This document shows positions 44,030-55,883 of a stretch of DNA of 64,000 nucleotides, one piece after another (position 1 is the first letter of the stretch; each line of letters begins with the position of its first letter). The stretch is from positions 365 to 64,364 of the forward strand of contig VSDK01015113.1 of assembly GCA_009767595.1 (NCBI GenBank), read 5' to 3'. The notes under the pieces were generated by a model. The model did no database searches. It saw only the letters and a list, made by a program, of their open reading frames with translations, and was not told where the DNA came from. Both the position numbers and the translations under genes were made by a program. This DNA comes from Symbiodinium kawagutii (taxonomy: Eukaryota; Sar; Dinophyceae; Suessiales; Symbiodiniaceae).

Positions 44030-47000
44030 TGAGCGTCGTTTGGTACTGTGAATTGTTCAGAAATCCGGTTGATGACAATGACAAGGATAATTCATGATGC
44101 TTAATTTGTGGTTAAATTGGCGGTTTAACTGGTGGTTAACTTGGTGGTTTATTAATGATGATCATTCATGATGGGGCATTAATGATGGGTCAACGATGGT
44201 CAATTGATGGTTAGATTGGTGGTTTAATGGGTCCTCAATGAAGGATAATTAGTTGGGGGGCCTGTTGTGAGCGGTGAAAATTTGATAGTTAAGACATAAT
44301 TTTGAAGGTTTTGTATTGAATACATTTTAGCAATGGGTTATGGCAATAATAGTTAGCAGCCTCTCAGCTTTCTGAGTACATAGAATTTATGGGTCCTTGT
44401 GCAGCATTTGCACTTGTATTGTAGTATAAACACCCTGTATGTGCATAGTTAGTTTCAATTGGGCTGATTGTGATATGAAAGGTTTTGTGATTTGTTCAAG
44501 CAAGCTTGGGTGAGGGCATTACTATGTACTAGCCAGCATCCACTAGGTCGTACCATGTACATTGTTTGCAGTATTGCTTTGTAAAAGGATGATTTTTTTT
44601 AAGTAAACTGAGGTTCCCTTTACTGAGGGTAGAGCCACTATTGAACATATGATTTCTTTACACCGAGTTGTAATCCATTGGCCTAGCATTGTCATTCAGA
44701 TTGGCTTTGTTGGGGTGATAGCCTTTTATTACCACATGTGTGATACTAAAACAGACAATGGCTCAATATTCTAGGTGGTGTTTTGATCCTTTAGTTTTAG
44801 CCCCCCACAGGCTTATCTAAACAGGTTGTAGTGACTATATCAATCATGAGTGTAGATAAATCAGGAATTTTTTGCACCGTTTCATTAACTCCCTAGCCAC
44901 CGCAATTCCAATTTTTATCAGTACTAAATTACCAAAACTCACCAAAAGTAACCATAATTGAATCCATGTATATCATATTAAACCTCAACATATTGTTTAA
45001 CTAATCATAGAAACCCATACAGAGCCCACCAAACCACCAAAGCATCCAGGAGGAAAGGCTTGGCATTGATATATGCTAAGTGTTGGGTTTAGGTTTTGAT
45101 ATGTTTATGTTTTGATTTGATAGCAGTAGCATAATTAGTGGTGTGCATATCTTAATTTATAGGCACTATGGTTTGCCATACCTATTCTTGGTAATTACTG
45201 ACATATCCATGATGGCTGGAGCACAAGTTCAAAATAATTAGAAGGAGTACTCATACATCACAACCAACCATTACGCTACCATCACAGCATAGTACCTTAA
45301 ATCATCAGACTATACTCAGAACAACCATCATACTAACCATGACCACTACAGTCATGAAACACTAGCCAGCCAAACACATGAGTATGACTGCTATGGTTTC
45401 TACTCCTACTTGTGGTTATTAATGGTTATCAGGTTTGTTACTAATGTTTCATGGGTGAATGAGAAGGCCTGCTGTGGTTATTGTAGCTACTTATGGTCAT
45501 TGATGATTTTGAATGGCTCATAATTTTTGATAGGCTTACTGATGGCTAGCATGGTTTCTGTGCCTACTCACAGCATTCTTGTAGTGGATACTAAGACCAT
45601 TTGCGTGTGGTTCCAAGGTGTGCCCCCAGCAAGTGAATATGTGCTGTAGCCAAGGTTCTTTCTATGATTTGTGGCCAATTTATTCCTATGGCATCATATA
45701 TTTAATTTGTTACATTACCATATTACTACCCAAGAATGATTCAGGTAACGGATCAGGATTCACCAGGCAGCACCAGAAGATCAGAAAAGGACTAGTGCTG
45801 AGAGCCAGCATTGTAATGAAGAAGATTTCAGGCTAATCTCGATTAATCTGGAATGTAGAGCTCCGCCCAAAAAAACAATGCTTAAAGAATTTGATCACTG
45901 GAGTATATAGTTGCCAAATTTTTGTCTTTGTTCGTTATTCAAGGATCGGGACCCCCCAGGACCTGCAGGGACACCCTGAGGGCCAGGAACCAAAACAACA
46001 AACATTTGGCAACTACGCCAGTGATCAGACTAGTTCTGAAATCTTTGTTTCCTTTTGGTTCCAGATTAATTTAGATTAATCTGAATGTTTTCAGATGGTT
46101 GTGAGATTTTTAGAATTGGACTGACAAACATTGTGTTGAGCATAACATTGCACGTATGCAGAAACTCCTGTAATGAGCATAAAATTCATCAACTTGATGT
46201 ATATCTTCCCAATGACTTCCCCAAAAACTTGTAGGGAGGGGCCTGTTGTGAGCCGAATTAATTATGGTCCGTCCATGATGGATAATTGGTGATTCAATTG
46301 GTCAATCATATACCAATTAGAAGCGGTCACACAAGGGGCTTGACAGGGACTCTGTTCATATACGATCTATCGTTTTGCGGTGCTTGCGTCATGGTTTCAA
46401 TTGGTTGGATTCTCCATGTTATCACAACATGGGTGCCAAAACTATTTGTACCCCCAGTTCACCCATGGTTTCCAATCGTAAAACGATCATTTTTTGGTAG
46501 GCCCCAGGCTGGTTACCCGTCATGGCTTGGCACATACCCAGGTATCAACCATGTATTGACCCTTTATTGATCATTTATTAACCATTACAAATCATAAAAA
46601 CCATAATCATGATGGACAGCTGAGCCAACAATAAACGAGAAACACAGCTTTTTTAGCCAAGTGTCGAATTGGGGCGACCATGTTCATCAAGGACAGGGAC
46701 CAGTGACCAAGGAGGCTACCGCTGGATGTTGGGGGCTTCATCATACCGCTGGATGTGCAGCTGGGTTTACTAAAGTGGTAGCTTATGACCCCTAGAAACT
46801 ACCCTGTCCCTTGCTGAACCCTCATGATCAAGTCTTTGTTTTTTCTGAGAAATCGATGTGGGTCCCAAAATGGTGTACCCCCAAGTCACTGTTCTGGTTT
46901 TCCTATTTCCTATCTTTGATAGTGATATTTGATTCCAACTGGTTGTCGCTGCAACTCGACTGAACCAGTGGGGGTGAATTTTAAAATGACCGCTTTGATT

Positions 47001-47110
47001 TTTGATGGTAGGCGACGGATTCGCTACCTATCACTAACCATCATTAACAGATACCGACAGTTACCTATCATTATCACTACCCTACTCAACCATACTCGTG
47101 GATGGTCAGT
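44030..47110. other. AT-rich intergenic or intronic DNA
   Basis: No gene is visible. It holds a 16-base word ggggcctgttgtgagc at 44257-44272 and again at 46238-46253, and R2 fragments at 46441-46505 and 46845-46895. Confidence 0.5.
46441..46505 (-). mobile_element. R2 fragment copy (3)
   Basis: tttgtacccccagttcaccc at one end and gatcattttttggtaggccc at the other, matching the family in the orientation of the 58.4-kb copy but more diverged. Confidence 0.3.
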
Positions 47111-47117
47111 AGCTACC

Positions 47118-47252
47118 ATGGCAAGCACCCAGCTGCTGGAGCTGTTTTTTCAGAGGGAGATCCTCCCCAGGAACTGGCAGCGCTTTAGCTTCATCAGTGG
47201 AGGCACGGCCCGTCAGAAGCGGCGCTGCTTAAAGCAACAGCTGGGGACCTAG
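47118..47252 (+). CDS. Candidate terminal exon (weak)
   Basis: From an ATG in a ctaccatgg context the frame reads MASTQLLELFFQREILPRNW then QRFSFISGGTARQKRRCLKQ and stops at TAG 47250-47252 after QLGT. Codon use is GC-ended and the flanks are AT-rich. A cag at 47109 could be an acceptor. No family is recognised; the C terminus is basic. Confidence 0.25.
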   Translation: MASTQLLELFFQREILPRNWQRFSFISGGTARQKRRCLKQQLGT

Positions 47253-47876
47253 TGGTTGATGAGTGCTTAGAAATTAGTGGATGATCGGTTAATTGATCGT
47301 TGACTAACGGTTACTTTGCGGTTAATCATGGTTGGTAAGGGTTCAAAGGGGTTGATAATGGACATTTTTGGGATGTTCACATGGCACATAAGGTACTAAC
47401 AGGGAGAATGTGGGGAACTGATTGTTGAGAGCTTTGACTTCAAAATATCTTGGGGATGAAATCAAACCATTTTGTTGTACTCGGTGTGTGCTTGACCGTG
47501 CAAACATCCATGATTTCCCGGCTTGGAGAAAATGTGATATCATGATGTTGCCAGTCTTTCGAGGCGCTCCAGTTTGTGGACGACCGGTAGTTGTTGCTGC
47601 ATAGGTTCCTTGTTTGTTGGGACGTTGAGCACCCCATGGCAAGTATGGTTGCCAATTGCTTCACCACTAACGTGAGTCTGGCAGCTGCCATCGGGAGTAC
47701 GTCCCCTCTGGCAACGCGGCTAATGGGATCATCATTTCGACTAGGTGGGCCGCTAACCAAGTATTATGTAGTTGGGTATGATATGACTCTAGTTGAATGG
47801 CCCTATAAACCACGTTATAACTAGGGGGCCCACCTTGTATTGTATACTGTTGGTTGGGAACAGCTGGTCATGACAG

Positions 47877-48046
47877 CCATGGCAATGGCAATGGACGACC
47901 GTCCTCAGAACCCCCCTTGGAGCAGCCGACAGCGGTCGCACTTGGCAGTCGGACCCTGCCATTCCAGCTTCACCTTCCAAAAAGAGGCAGAGACTCGCTA
48001 CTGGGTCGCCATAAGAAACCCTGACAAACCGTGGGGAACCACTTGA
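47877..48046 (+). CDS. Candidate exon (weak)
   Basis: After ggtcatgacag the frame reads MAMAMDDRPQNPPWSSRQRS, HLAVGPCHSSFTFQKEAETR, YWVAIRNPDKPWGTT and stops. The codons look like coding sequence (GAC GAC CGT CCT CAG AAC). One minus frame is also open. No family is recognised. Confidence 0.25.
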
Positions 48047-50336
48047 AATGTGACGAAGAAAAGCCTTTTGGCCAACAGTTCTTAAGGATTTAGCATTTTT
48101 GCAGGGTGGGACCCCTTGTAAACTGTCACTTTGACTTTCTCATTGGGTGGGTAGCAAAGGCAATGTGTTTAAATTGGTGTACCTGGATGCATGTTGATGA
48201 GCCATTGGTGAAAGGCTTGTATCAAGCAGTAACGATTAATCACCCAGTAAAACAGGTCAAAAACCAAAAATCAACCATTTGATCACTAAGATTAAGCATC
48301 AGTGATGTTTGATAACAATTTCAGTACCATGATGAAACATGAATAACAGCAATTCAACCATTTGCTTCGGAGACTTTGCCATGGCTCAGACGCAGACCGC
48401 GACATGCTTCATAGCCCGGCGGGAATTGGCAATGGCACGAAACGATGAGTGAATGAGGATTAGTTACAAAAATCCACACCCTTGCAACAAGTCCTATGGA
48501 TGATGATTCGTAATGGATGATGCTTCCACATGTTGGTTACGATAATTGTACGTAGCGATGGGGGATAGAGTCCATGCAAATTGATAGCGGTTGATGTCGG
48601 TTATTGAACAATGACGTTTAATGATGGTTGGCAGTGGTCAGTTAATGGTTCCTACATTGTGCTCAATCATGGCTGAGTGCGCAGGGATGCATGGCTGCAG
48701 CGACGAATCTCAGGTTTCAAAGATGAAGAAAATGGTGCAAATGCACGAGACCTCCTTCTTGCCACTTCCTCAAGGATGTTCAGCTGGGGCTTGTTACTGG
48801 GATCATAAGCCCATGTAGGCTGGTGAACGAACCCTCCAACCATGAGCCTGGGGATGCAAACCCATTCGTCCCAGATCCGCCTGCCACCAATCATTGCCTC
48901 CAATTCGTGGATTTGCATGGATTTGCCATGTATACATTCATGGATATTGATTTTGTAGGGTGGAGGAACAAGATTATTTGAGAACTCATGTCGCTGCTCA
49001 TTGGCAAGGCGCCATTGTTAAGCACTCTTTGGTAGATGATAATTTTGGATAGCTGGAAAATCACGAGTACATTGAAGCGGAACTCTGGGAATCATGTAGA
49101 TGGCTGATTTTCCCTTGCCAGCTCAATCTACCAGGGGGCAGGATCTCAGAATTCGCATCACCGACAGATATTTGAAAATTATCATGAACCAATTTTTGTT
49201 CTCCTGGCAAAGGTGTCCAAGTATTTTAGAGACTAGCCAACGGGACGTCGCTAAAATGATGCCAGAGCTACGGAGTAAAAAGGTGAGACGGTGAGACCCC
49301 AGTAGATGTAACGTGATATTGTTTGTGTTTTTTTGTTTGCGGTCTCAAGTAGGTCAGTAAGACACTTCACCAATGTTGGTAAGTGGGCAAATGTATCCGG
49401 TTTTTTTGATTTTGACAAAAGGGGTACATAAGGTGAACTGCCTTAAAGCGACATAGAAAATGGGAGAGACTCCCAAGCTGCATTGTTTTCCACTAGACGT
49501 ATGAATCTCGGGGTACGCGAGTGCATATCCCAATTCATTGATTGTCGCATTTTGTGTCCGCGAATTGGTACTGGCTGTTACCACAGCCAGTCTCCGGAAC
49601 CAATCTGTTGGAGTGATAGCCAGTAGAAGCGAGCTGTGGAAATGTCCTGAGTTGTGTTCTTTCTCTCTCTCTCCCTCTTTCTGACTATAGACTATAGATA
49701 TGAACGCATCCACCATCATTAATCTTTCAATGTGTTTAATTATTTCAATGATGTCATACGTTTTCATTTGTATATATATATATATTATGTACTTGATTAT
49801 GTATTAAATACTGCATATACACCTGTATATGTGCATGTGTATTCTATTTTTTTGTTTTATGTACACAAGTATGCAACCAAACCCTTCGTGGTACCTCAGT
49901 GATAATTTGATAATTTGATAGCACTTATCGCATCAGCACAAAGTGGTTCATTACGTGTTCGTGATCCTCCAGTGCCATTATTAGCGTTGTGATGATTGTA
50001 ATTACATGGTGGTGGTTTTAGGGTTCCAATTAGAGAAAAAGCACATGGCTACTTATCCCTAACCCAATCTTATTAAACGGCTAGTTCCAACAGTTCATGA
50101 ACAACAAATCATCATGATCCATCAACATTTGCAGCCACCCTTTTTCGCTTTGCATCAAGTTCACCTCGGGAAAATGTGGCCAGGAAACTCTTGGCAACGC
50201 TAGTGAATTTGCTTTGCCTAGTTACCCGATCAGCTTGTTCTCCGGGTTGACCGATTCATCATAGCCATGGTTATCAGCCTAACCGTTCTAAGCCATTGCC
50301 CATCAAGCAGTAGGTTTTCAAAACTATTGACCAACA

Positions 50337-50440
50337 ATGATTTGGTGGGTGGTTTCCAAAATTTGATTTGTTTTCCTAGTATGGCAGAATGGTTGGCTGG
50401 TTGACTAACATTGTTCATAGGGGTTGAAACCACCAATCAG
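50337..50440. mobile_element. R3 MITE-like element, short form
   Basis: tttggtgggtggtttccaaa at the left and ttgaaaccaccaatca at the right are inverted complements with small differences. The right-hand part (cataggggttgaaaccacca) matches the 26.7-kb element. The interior is shorter than at 26.6 kb. Confidence 0.4.
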
Positions 50441-50886
50441 TGTGATCTGTTAGAAATGTTTGTTGGGATGTTTGCTTTGAAGCGATGCTCCGCCATCGAC
50501 CATGTCAGTGCCAACATTTCATAGAGTTGCAACAGGCTCAACGTTGCCTCGCTGACTGTAGCAAGTCGCAAAGCTTACAACCAGAGACAACAACAATAAG
50601 GAATGATTGCACCTATCAACAGACAGCAACTGTTTGACCAAGGATCATTTGTTAACGATGATCCAGCAGTATTAACAACAACCGCTCCTGAGCGGCTGGG
50701 GATCATCATGTGGCCTGGGCCTGCCTGGGCTTGCTTCACACAATGACTCGGTCGGTCTCCAAGGTTCTCAGTGGATAGTACCCATGGTGAAGCAATGATC
50801 GGCTTAGGGGTTTCATAATCCACCATTCATGAAAGGGGTAATTAATAGGGGATGATTGATTCACCATCACATACGATCCCCGTGAT

Positions 50887-50887
<1 letters not shown>

Positions 50888-50946
<59 letters not shown>

Positions 50947-50958
50947 CGATGATGATGT
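50888..50958. repeat. GAT microsatellite
   Basis: About 23 uninterrupted gat units with one gac change near the end. The poly-Asp reading on the plus strand is an artefact. Confidence 0.95.
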
Positions 50959-51060
50959 GTTATATATTATACATGCATCATGGTGGATCAGAAGAGGGGT
51001 TGCAGGCGATCACAGCCAGTCCTGCATCATCTCCAATCAGGGCTCATCAGCCATGACCCT

Positions 51061-51260
51061 ATGACTTTGTTTCGGGGATTCCAGCGCCCCAGGACCCTCT
51101 CAAAAGCACCTCCCACTCGCGCCCCAGAGACCCCAAGGAAAAACGTGAAGAACGATCCTCCTCGTCAAAGCTTGCGTTATTTCGTGACGCATGGCCGCTG
51201 GATTCACATCAGGGACCGTCCGGACTGCGGCAAGCGAAAATGGTTTCCCAGAATCAGTTG
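51061..51260 (+). CDS. Candidate exon (weak to moderate)
   Basis: The frame reads FRGFQRPRTLSKAPPTRAPE, TPRKNVKNDPPRQSLRYFVT, HGRWIHIRDRPDCGKRKWFP RISW, with clear coding-type codon choice, then enters ttggttggtacccccctgg, which looks like the beginning of a non-coding repeat. A donor is possible at agttg/gttggt. The segment is basic and Pro-rich. It is unrecognised. Confidence 0.3.
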
Positions 51261-53650
51261 GTTGGTACCCCCCTGGTTAGATCCGTTGGTTTATAATCCA
51301 CCATTGAGTCTAGTTATATCATCCCTAACTGGTAGTTACCTTTCTGAACAAACCTAAGTTAACGAACTAGGAGGGTACCACTCTGTATATCCTGATGGAA
51401 GTTTATTGTTATTAACCTAATATTACTGCAGTACTACTGTAGGATGATGAGGTGACAGTTGACAACTGATCCATTACGCGCTTGTTATCCGTCAAGGGGG
51501 GTCAATAGCCATGATGGGTAAGCATCAATTACGGAGAAATGCGAGATCAGAACACGGTCACTGTAAAAAAAACACCTTATGAAAGAGAGCGGTCGTGTTT
51601 CACACAATGGTTGTTTTTTATTCACACGGATGTATGATAATGAACGGATGGGATATTCCAAAAAGTCCTGCTTGAAGTCATGATTGACTTGAGACAACTT
51701 CAATGCTTTCGACTCATCATGCGTCTTAGAAGCACAAAACCCTGCAAACCAATGAGAAAGACTGGCAACAGGTTTCCCTGAACGTGACGGAACATAACGG
51801 AACAACGGGAATTCAGATCCAGCTCATGAGCAGCGGAAATTCCAACCCCGAAATACCCTAACACCTACCATGGTTGATAAAATCCTACAGGCTTAACAAA
51901 GCGGGTGATAGGTCGGCAGGTTGTGGAAGGTGAGAAAAAGCGCAGGACAACGGGACAACGATAGGTTTTGAATTTTACCGTCTACGGTTGGTACATGTTG
52001 GTACAGGGTTGTCCACCGTGGTACCGGTGGCCCGTGGGGGAAAGCCACCAGCTGTGAGGGTTCACTGTGACAAAGCCAGTTGTTTTCAAGCTATGTTTGC
52101 TTGATGGTTGCGTCCCGTTTGTTGCTTAATGACCATCACTTGACTGCATTCATCAACATCATAATCATCATCAGCATCATCATTTGTTGGTTTCAATAGC
52201 TAGATATTATGGATGACTCCTTTTGTACAAAGTTTGTTAGAACTCGCCATTTAACAAAGTGTAGTTATATTTGCCATGAGCATGGTAGTTTTCCAACTGT
52301 TGCAAACAAACAAATCACGATCGTTGTTGGAGGCCCCCCATGTAGGCAGCCAATGGTTCGATTCTGGTTTCGATTAGGTCTACAGCTTCGATTGCTGAGG
52401 CGGTTTGGACTGTGCCATGGGTTTCGTGTTGCTGCTGAACGCGGTTGTCGTTTCTTGGCTGCATTGGTATCGTTGGGCCAACTGGTGAAATGAGAACAAA
52501 AGCAGTGGACTAGCGAAAAGTGCCAACTGTTCAGAGTGGACATTGTCCACAAGTACCTTGAATTTGATGTTTCCCCCCGTTATTCTCTACAAAAGCAGGT
52601 GCATGATGGCAACCGGGCAATCCATATGGCCAGGTTCAAACATCACGTTTCAGAATGTGGAATAAAGAAGGGAGGGTCAGACTACGCTAGTTTCAACAGG
52701 CAAAAGGTTGGGTCATTGCAAATCATGTTGCAGATATGAATCCAAAGCGCTGGCGGATGTTGGCAGGATTTGGCGGGTATATTTCACCCGTGTCATTGTA
52801 ATTATGATCCCGGCATTTGTTGTTGTTTTGATATGTGTTCAAAATCTATGTCATTTATGCACTTTTTGTGTCGGTTGATTTTCATGTGGCTGTTTGTCTA
52901 TGATTGACTGTGTTCACATCCTTCCTTTATCCTTAGAGTTCATGTTTATGTGAACTTGTCGTTGTTTTCAACACGTCCTGACCATTTATGTTTATTATTT
53001 TATCAATGATCAACGTTCTATCACCAATGTCACAACCATTCTTACTAGGCAACTGTATCATTGTATCAGTCCCGCTCCCAGACTCCCAGTTGCTCCATTT
53101 ATGCCGTACGTACCTTCAGTTGGGTTATCTTGGTATACGACTTAGTCGTCATTTGCCCCAGAACTTGGTCTGATATTTTTGCTAAACTCGGAACTCGGAA
53201 GCCTAAAACCCTAAACTTGAAACTACAGAGTCCCAAAAGACAAAATTCTGCGCCGTTTTGGTCACTTCTCCGAGCTGATTAATGTTTGGATGTGTTGCAG
53301 AGTTGGTGGGGCAAATCTTGGGGGTTGCGCGTAGCATACATGGAGTATGTGGCAATCATATTTCTGAGTGCGGTTTGATCATGGTCAGGGCAAGCACTGA
53401 ATCTTCGTCCGTTTCCATGATCCAACAGATCCCCCAGCTGATTCCAAGGATTATCAGGAGCTGAGGATCTACGAAGCTGTTGTTGCTTGTGTTGCTGGTG
53501 GTGTTGGATAAATGCATCCAAGATTGTTTGTTGCTGAATCTAGTGGTGGGTTCTACAGCTGAAACTGATGAATTGGCTGTTGCTGAAGCATTTGCACTGA
53601 GTAGTAGGCTGAGCAGCGTTGTATCGAATTCCTGGATATGGTGGTTCTCA

Positions 53651-53732
53651 AAATAGCGGTACCCACAAATCATCCGTTTTGTACCATGTATATAACCATA
53701 AACCAGCCATATTTTGGGCTCGCTATTTAAAG
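53651..53732 (-). mobile_element. R2 MITE-like element copy (4)
   Basis: ttctcaaaatagcggtaccc, acaaatcatccgttttgtac, then ataaaccagccatattttgg. It matches the inverted complement of the 37.3-kb copy and has the ctcaaaatag word at this end too, which suggests that both termini of R2 carry it. Confidence 0.45.
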
Positions 53733-53874
53733 TAACCACCATATCCGTTGCCACTGCAACTGCTAATATCTGTGTGTGTGGATGTCCCAGGGGCAGCCAT
53801 GCACAAGGACAGACAGCGGTCCTAAAGTGACGTGCCCTCCAATATATGGATATGGTTTGCCTACGTTGGGGGGG

Positions 53875-53955
53875 TTCACAAAATAGATGAAAATAGGGAA
53901 CCCTCCAAAATGGATGGTTCATGATCATAAATTGTTAATGGTTAGATTGGGGTCA
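53875..53955 (+). mobile_element. R2 MITE-like element copy (5)
   Basis: gttcacaaaatagatgaaaa, tagggaaccctccaaaatgg, then ggttcatgatcataaattgt. Same order as the 37.3-kb copy. It lies only 140 bases from copy 4 in opposite orientation, so the two together can fold back. Confidence 0.4.
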
Positions 53956-54094
53956 CGCCTCGCTGCATTTCATCACGATGTCAACAGCAATTGGGATATA
54001 GCTACAGGACTCTTGAAAGTGGAACAACGCAAATCCCTGTGCGTTTTCACACCACTCCACGATTGATGATATGATTTGAGGATGGTTTTTAGTC

Positions 54095-55729
54095 TTGTTG
54101 CATTGCCTACCACTTGGGAAGATGAATCGACTTGATGACCGTGTTCCCGCGGCACTCAACTCAAGCGAGACAACAAGTTACGCAGCATGCTGCGTTTGGC
54201 GGCCAGACGGGCAGTGCATCACAAGGGAAGCAGAACGACTGACCTTCCAAGCTATGTCATTTGTGATTCCAAGGGCAAGGGCCGACTGGGGGGTCATCCG
54301 CCACGTCAGCCAAGGATTCCAAGACCTCCTTGGGTGTCAGGACTGCGCCGGAGTCCAACAGCTCTTGAGCCCAGCAACTTTGCTCCAGTCAGATGTGCTG
54401 AAGGTGGTCTCGAAGGAAGCTGGCCTTTCCAGCGATGAGCTGGCCAGTAGTATCCACCGGATGTCTCAAGCAGCAGAGGATGCTGTCCAACGCACAGCAG
54501 AAGGAGTCGCAACGCCTGTGCTGCTGAGCCATTGCCAGAGTGGAGAACTCTTCGCATCTCAGATTCCTTGGCGTAAGAATGTGCACCCAACCCTAGGATG
54601 GTCATACTACCTCGGCTTGGTGCAGCTGATCTCCAAGGATGAACTTTCCGTGCGCCGCCTTTTGTCAGCTGCCAGTAGGGAAACCACTTATGCAGACCTT
54701 TGCAAGGAGGCACCAGCTCCACATGGACTCTCCGAGAAACTCGGGTCCGAAGTGCATGCTGCTGCCGAGAAAATGTGGAAGGATGAGCTGGCAAAGGGTG
54801 TGAAACCTGCCGGTAGCTCCACAAGAAACCGCGAAGCAGACATGCACTCCATCTGGAGTCGGTCTACAGCCTCTACCATCAGTGCGGAAGAGAAGAAACC
54901 CAGCTCCAAAGTGGAAGGCAACTGCTCTCAGTTTGGATCACACCATTTTGGCGCTATGCTTGGAATGTTACCCAGTTCTGAGGAGTCTGAAAGTTCTCCC
55001 CAGAAGCAGATCCAAGAAGCTTCAAGTGAGGCATTCCAGTCAGCCTCGGAGGATGATTTCGAGGAGTGCGAAACCATGTCCACATCCAGCAGTCTTGATA
55101 GCGAGGCTCCATTGTTCGACGAAGTGGTTGATCCAGTCAAGCATGTCGATCGAGCAAGGCTTCGCCAGATGAAACAGGCTTTCGCTTTGGCCACCGGGTC
55201 TTCTCATGACTTTCCCATCGCTTTGAGGTCCGCGGGCCTTGAAGAATCTTCGCAGAACTGGCCCATGGGCCCTGCTTGGAGGGTCGGCTGCGATGCGAGA
55301 GAAGCCTTTCAGCCAGGGCCACAGGCCTTTGGGGGCGCAGACAGGCTGTGGGAAAACTTCTGTCACTGCTTTGAACATCAAAAATTCTTCAAAACCGAGG
55401 AAACTGGTGGTGGCATAGGCTTGTTGGAGAATCTCGAAGTAGCACTTCCAGCTGGTGAGTTTGCGTTTGTGCAGCCGTTTCATGGTCCAGAGGGCAATCC
55501 GATTGCCTGTTTGGTGTATGTAAAGCATGTGGAGCTGGATGATTGCCCTTTTCTTCTAGCCTTGCATTCTTATGCGCCATGCGGACCAGATAGCCTTCAA
55601 GAAGAGTTCGACAAATTAAGTGCAGGACTTGATGAAGTTCTCTCCGAGTTGGCCACCGAGTTCTTCTACTATGCCCCAATGCGGCGACAGAAAACTTTCC
55701 GGACCAACCGCTTCAGTACAGGGATGTGA
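54095..55729 (+). CDS. Protein with two PAS-like regions (single open exon)
   Basis: The longest cellular gene seen: 544 codons with consistent GC-rich third positions. The frame opens at a TTG; the first ATG is residue 10 (54122). Residues ~52-180 look like a PAS/LOV-type fold: a start FVIPRARADWGVIRHVSQGF plus DLLGCQ, and an end GELFASQIPW...GWSYYLGLVQLIS. The Cys-containing NCRFLQ signature of flavin-binding LOV domains is absent, so light sensing is not supported. Residues ~240-340 are a Ser/Glu-rich linker. Residues ~362-492 repeat the pattern, ending GEFAFVQPF...YVKHVELDDCPFLLALHSY, a phrase typical of PAS-like proteins in dinoflagellates. The C-terminal tail is helical, then basic. PAS domains bind ligands or partners in signalling; no output domain is visible. 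The 5' end may be incomplete, since an acceptor-like tttttag or ggaag precedes the ATG. Confidence 0.6.
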   Translation: MLHCLPLGKMNRLDDRVPAALNSSETTSYAACCVWRPDGQCITREAERLTFQAMSFVIPRARADWGVIRHVSQGFQDLLGCQDCAGVQQLLSPATLLQSDVLKVVSKEAGLSSDELASSIHRMSQAAEDAVQRTAEGVATPVLLSHCQSGELFASQIPWRKNVHPTLGWSYYLGLVQLISKDELSVRRLLSAASRETTYADLCKEAPAPHGLSEKLGSEVHAAAEKMWKDELAKGVKPAGSSTRNREADMHSIWSRSTASTISAEEKKPSSKVEGNCSQFGSHHFGAMLGMLPSSEESESSPQKQIQEASSEAFQSASEDDFEECETMSTSSSLDSEAPLFDEVVDPVKHVDRARLRQMKQAFALATGSSHDFPIALRSAGLEESSQNWPMGPAWRVGCDAREAFQPGPQAFGGADRLWENFCHCFEHQKFFKTEETGGGIGLLENLEVALPAGEFAFVQPFHGPEGNPIACLVYVKHVELDDCPFLLALHSYAPCGPDSLQEEFDKLSAGLDEVLSELATEFFYYAPMRRQKTFRTNRFSTGM

Positions 55730-55883
55730 CCAGCAGTTATGGAACTCCTACGAAGTTCCCAAGCTGATTGCAGCCAGTGAAAACATGTTTTACTTTCCCC
55801 AATAGGGGATGTAGTGACCAGCAGTTGTGGAACTCCCACGAAGTTCCTAAACTGAATGCAGCCGTATGCAGCCAGGAAAAACA
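55721..55883 (+). repeat. Tandem duplication of about 75 bp spanning the stop codon and 3' region
   Basis: 55721-55790 (gggatgtgaccagcagttat, ggaactcctacgaagttccc...) recurs at 55806-55883 (gggatgtagtgaccagcagttg, tggaactcccacgaagttcc...) with scattered substitutions and small indels. Each copy contains the inverted word ggaac...gttcc. The first copy includes the TGA of the PAS-like gene. Confidence 0.8.

Larger units (their letters stand above)
48050..51060. other. Intergenic or intronic DNA
   Basis: It holds a weak coding-like patch at 48660-48800 (several frames open, none convincing), a TA run at about 49772-49784, an R3 relative at 50337-50440 and the GAT tract at 50888-50958. I see no gene. 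Confidence 0.5.
51262..54094. other. Intergenic or intronic DNA upstream of the PAS-like gene
   Basis: It holds R2 copies at 53651-53732 and 53875-53955. A short open piece at 52300-52493 reads VVGGPPCRQ but has nothing else in common with methyltransferases. No other gene is supportable. Confidence 0.5.

Noticed and set aside
50852..51064. Poly-Asp plus-strand frame
   Set aside because: Translation of the GAT microsatellite.
52300..52493. VVGGPPCRQ, resembling the GGPPCQ loop of cytosine methyltransferases
   Set aside because: No following FS residues, no ENV, motif I or GNS nearby; a chance match in a short frame.
54306..54824. Minus-strand 172-codon frame
   Set aside because: Antisense shadow of the PAS-like gene, which has better codon use and recognisable PAS phrasing on the plus strand.
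55040..55528. Minus-strand 162-codon frame
   Set aside because: Antisense shadow of the second PAS-like region.
54095..55729. Blue-light (LOV) photoreceptor interpretation of the PAS-like gene
   Set aside because: The flavin-binding Cys motif NCRFLQ is absent in both PAS-like regions.
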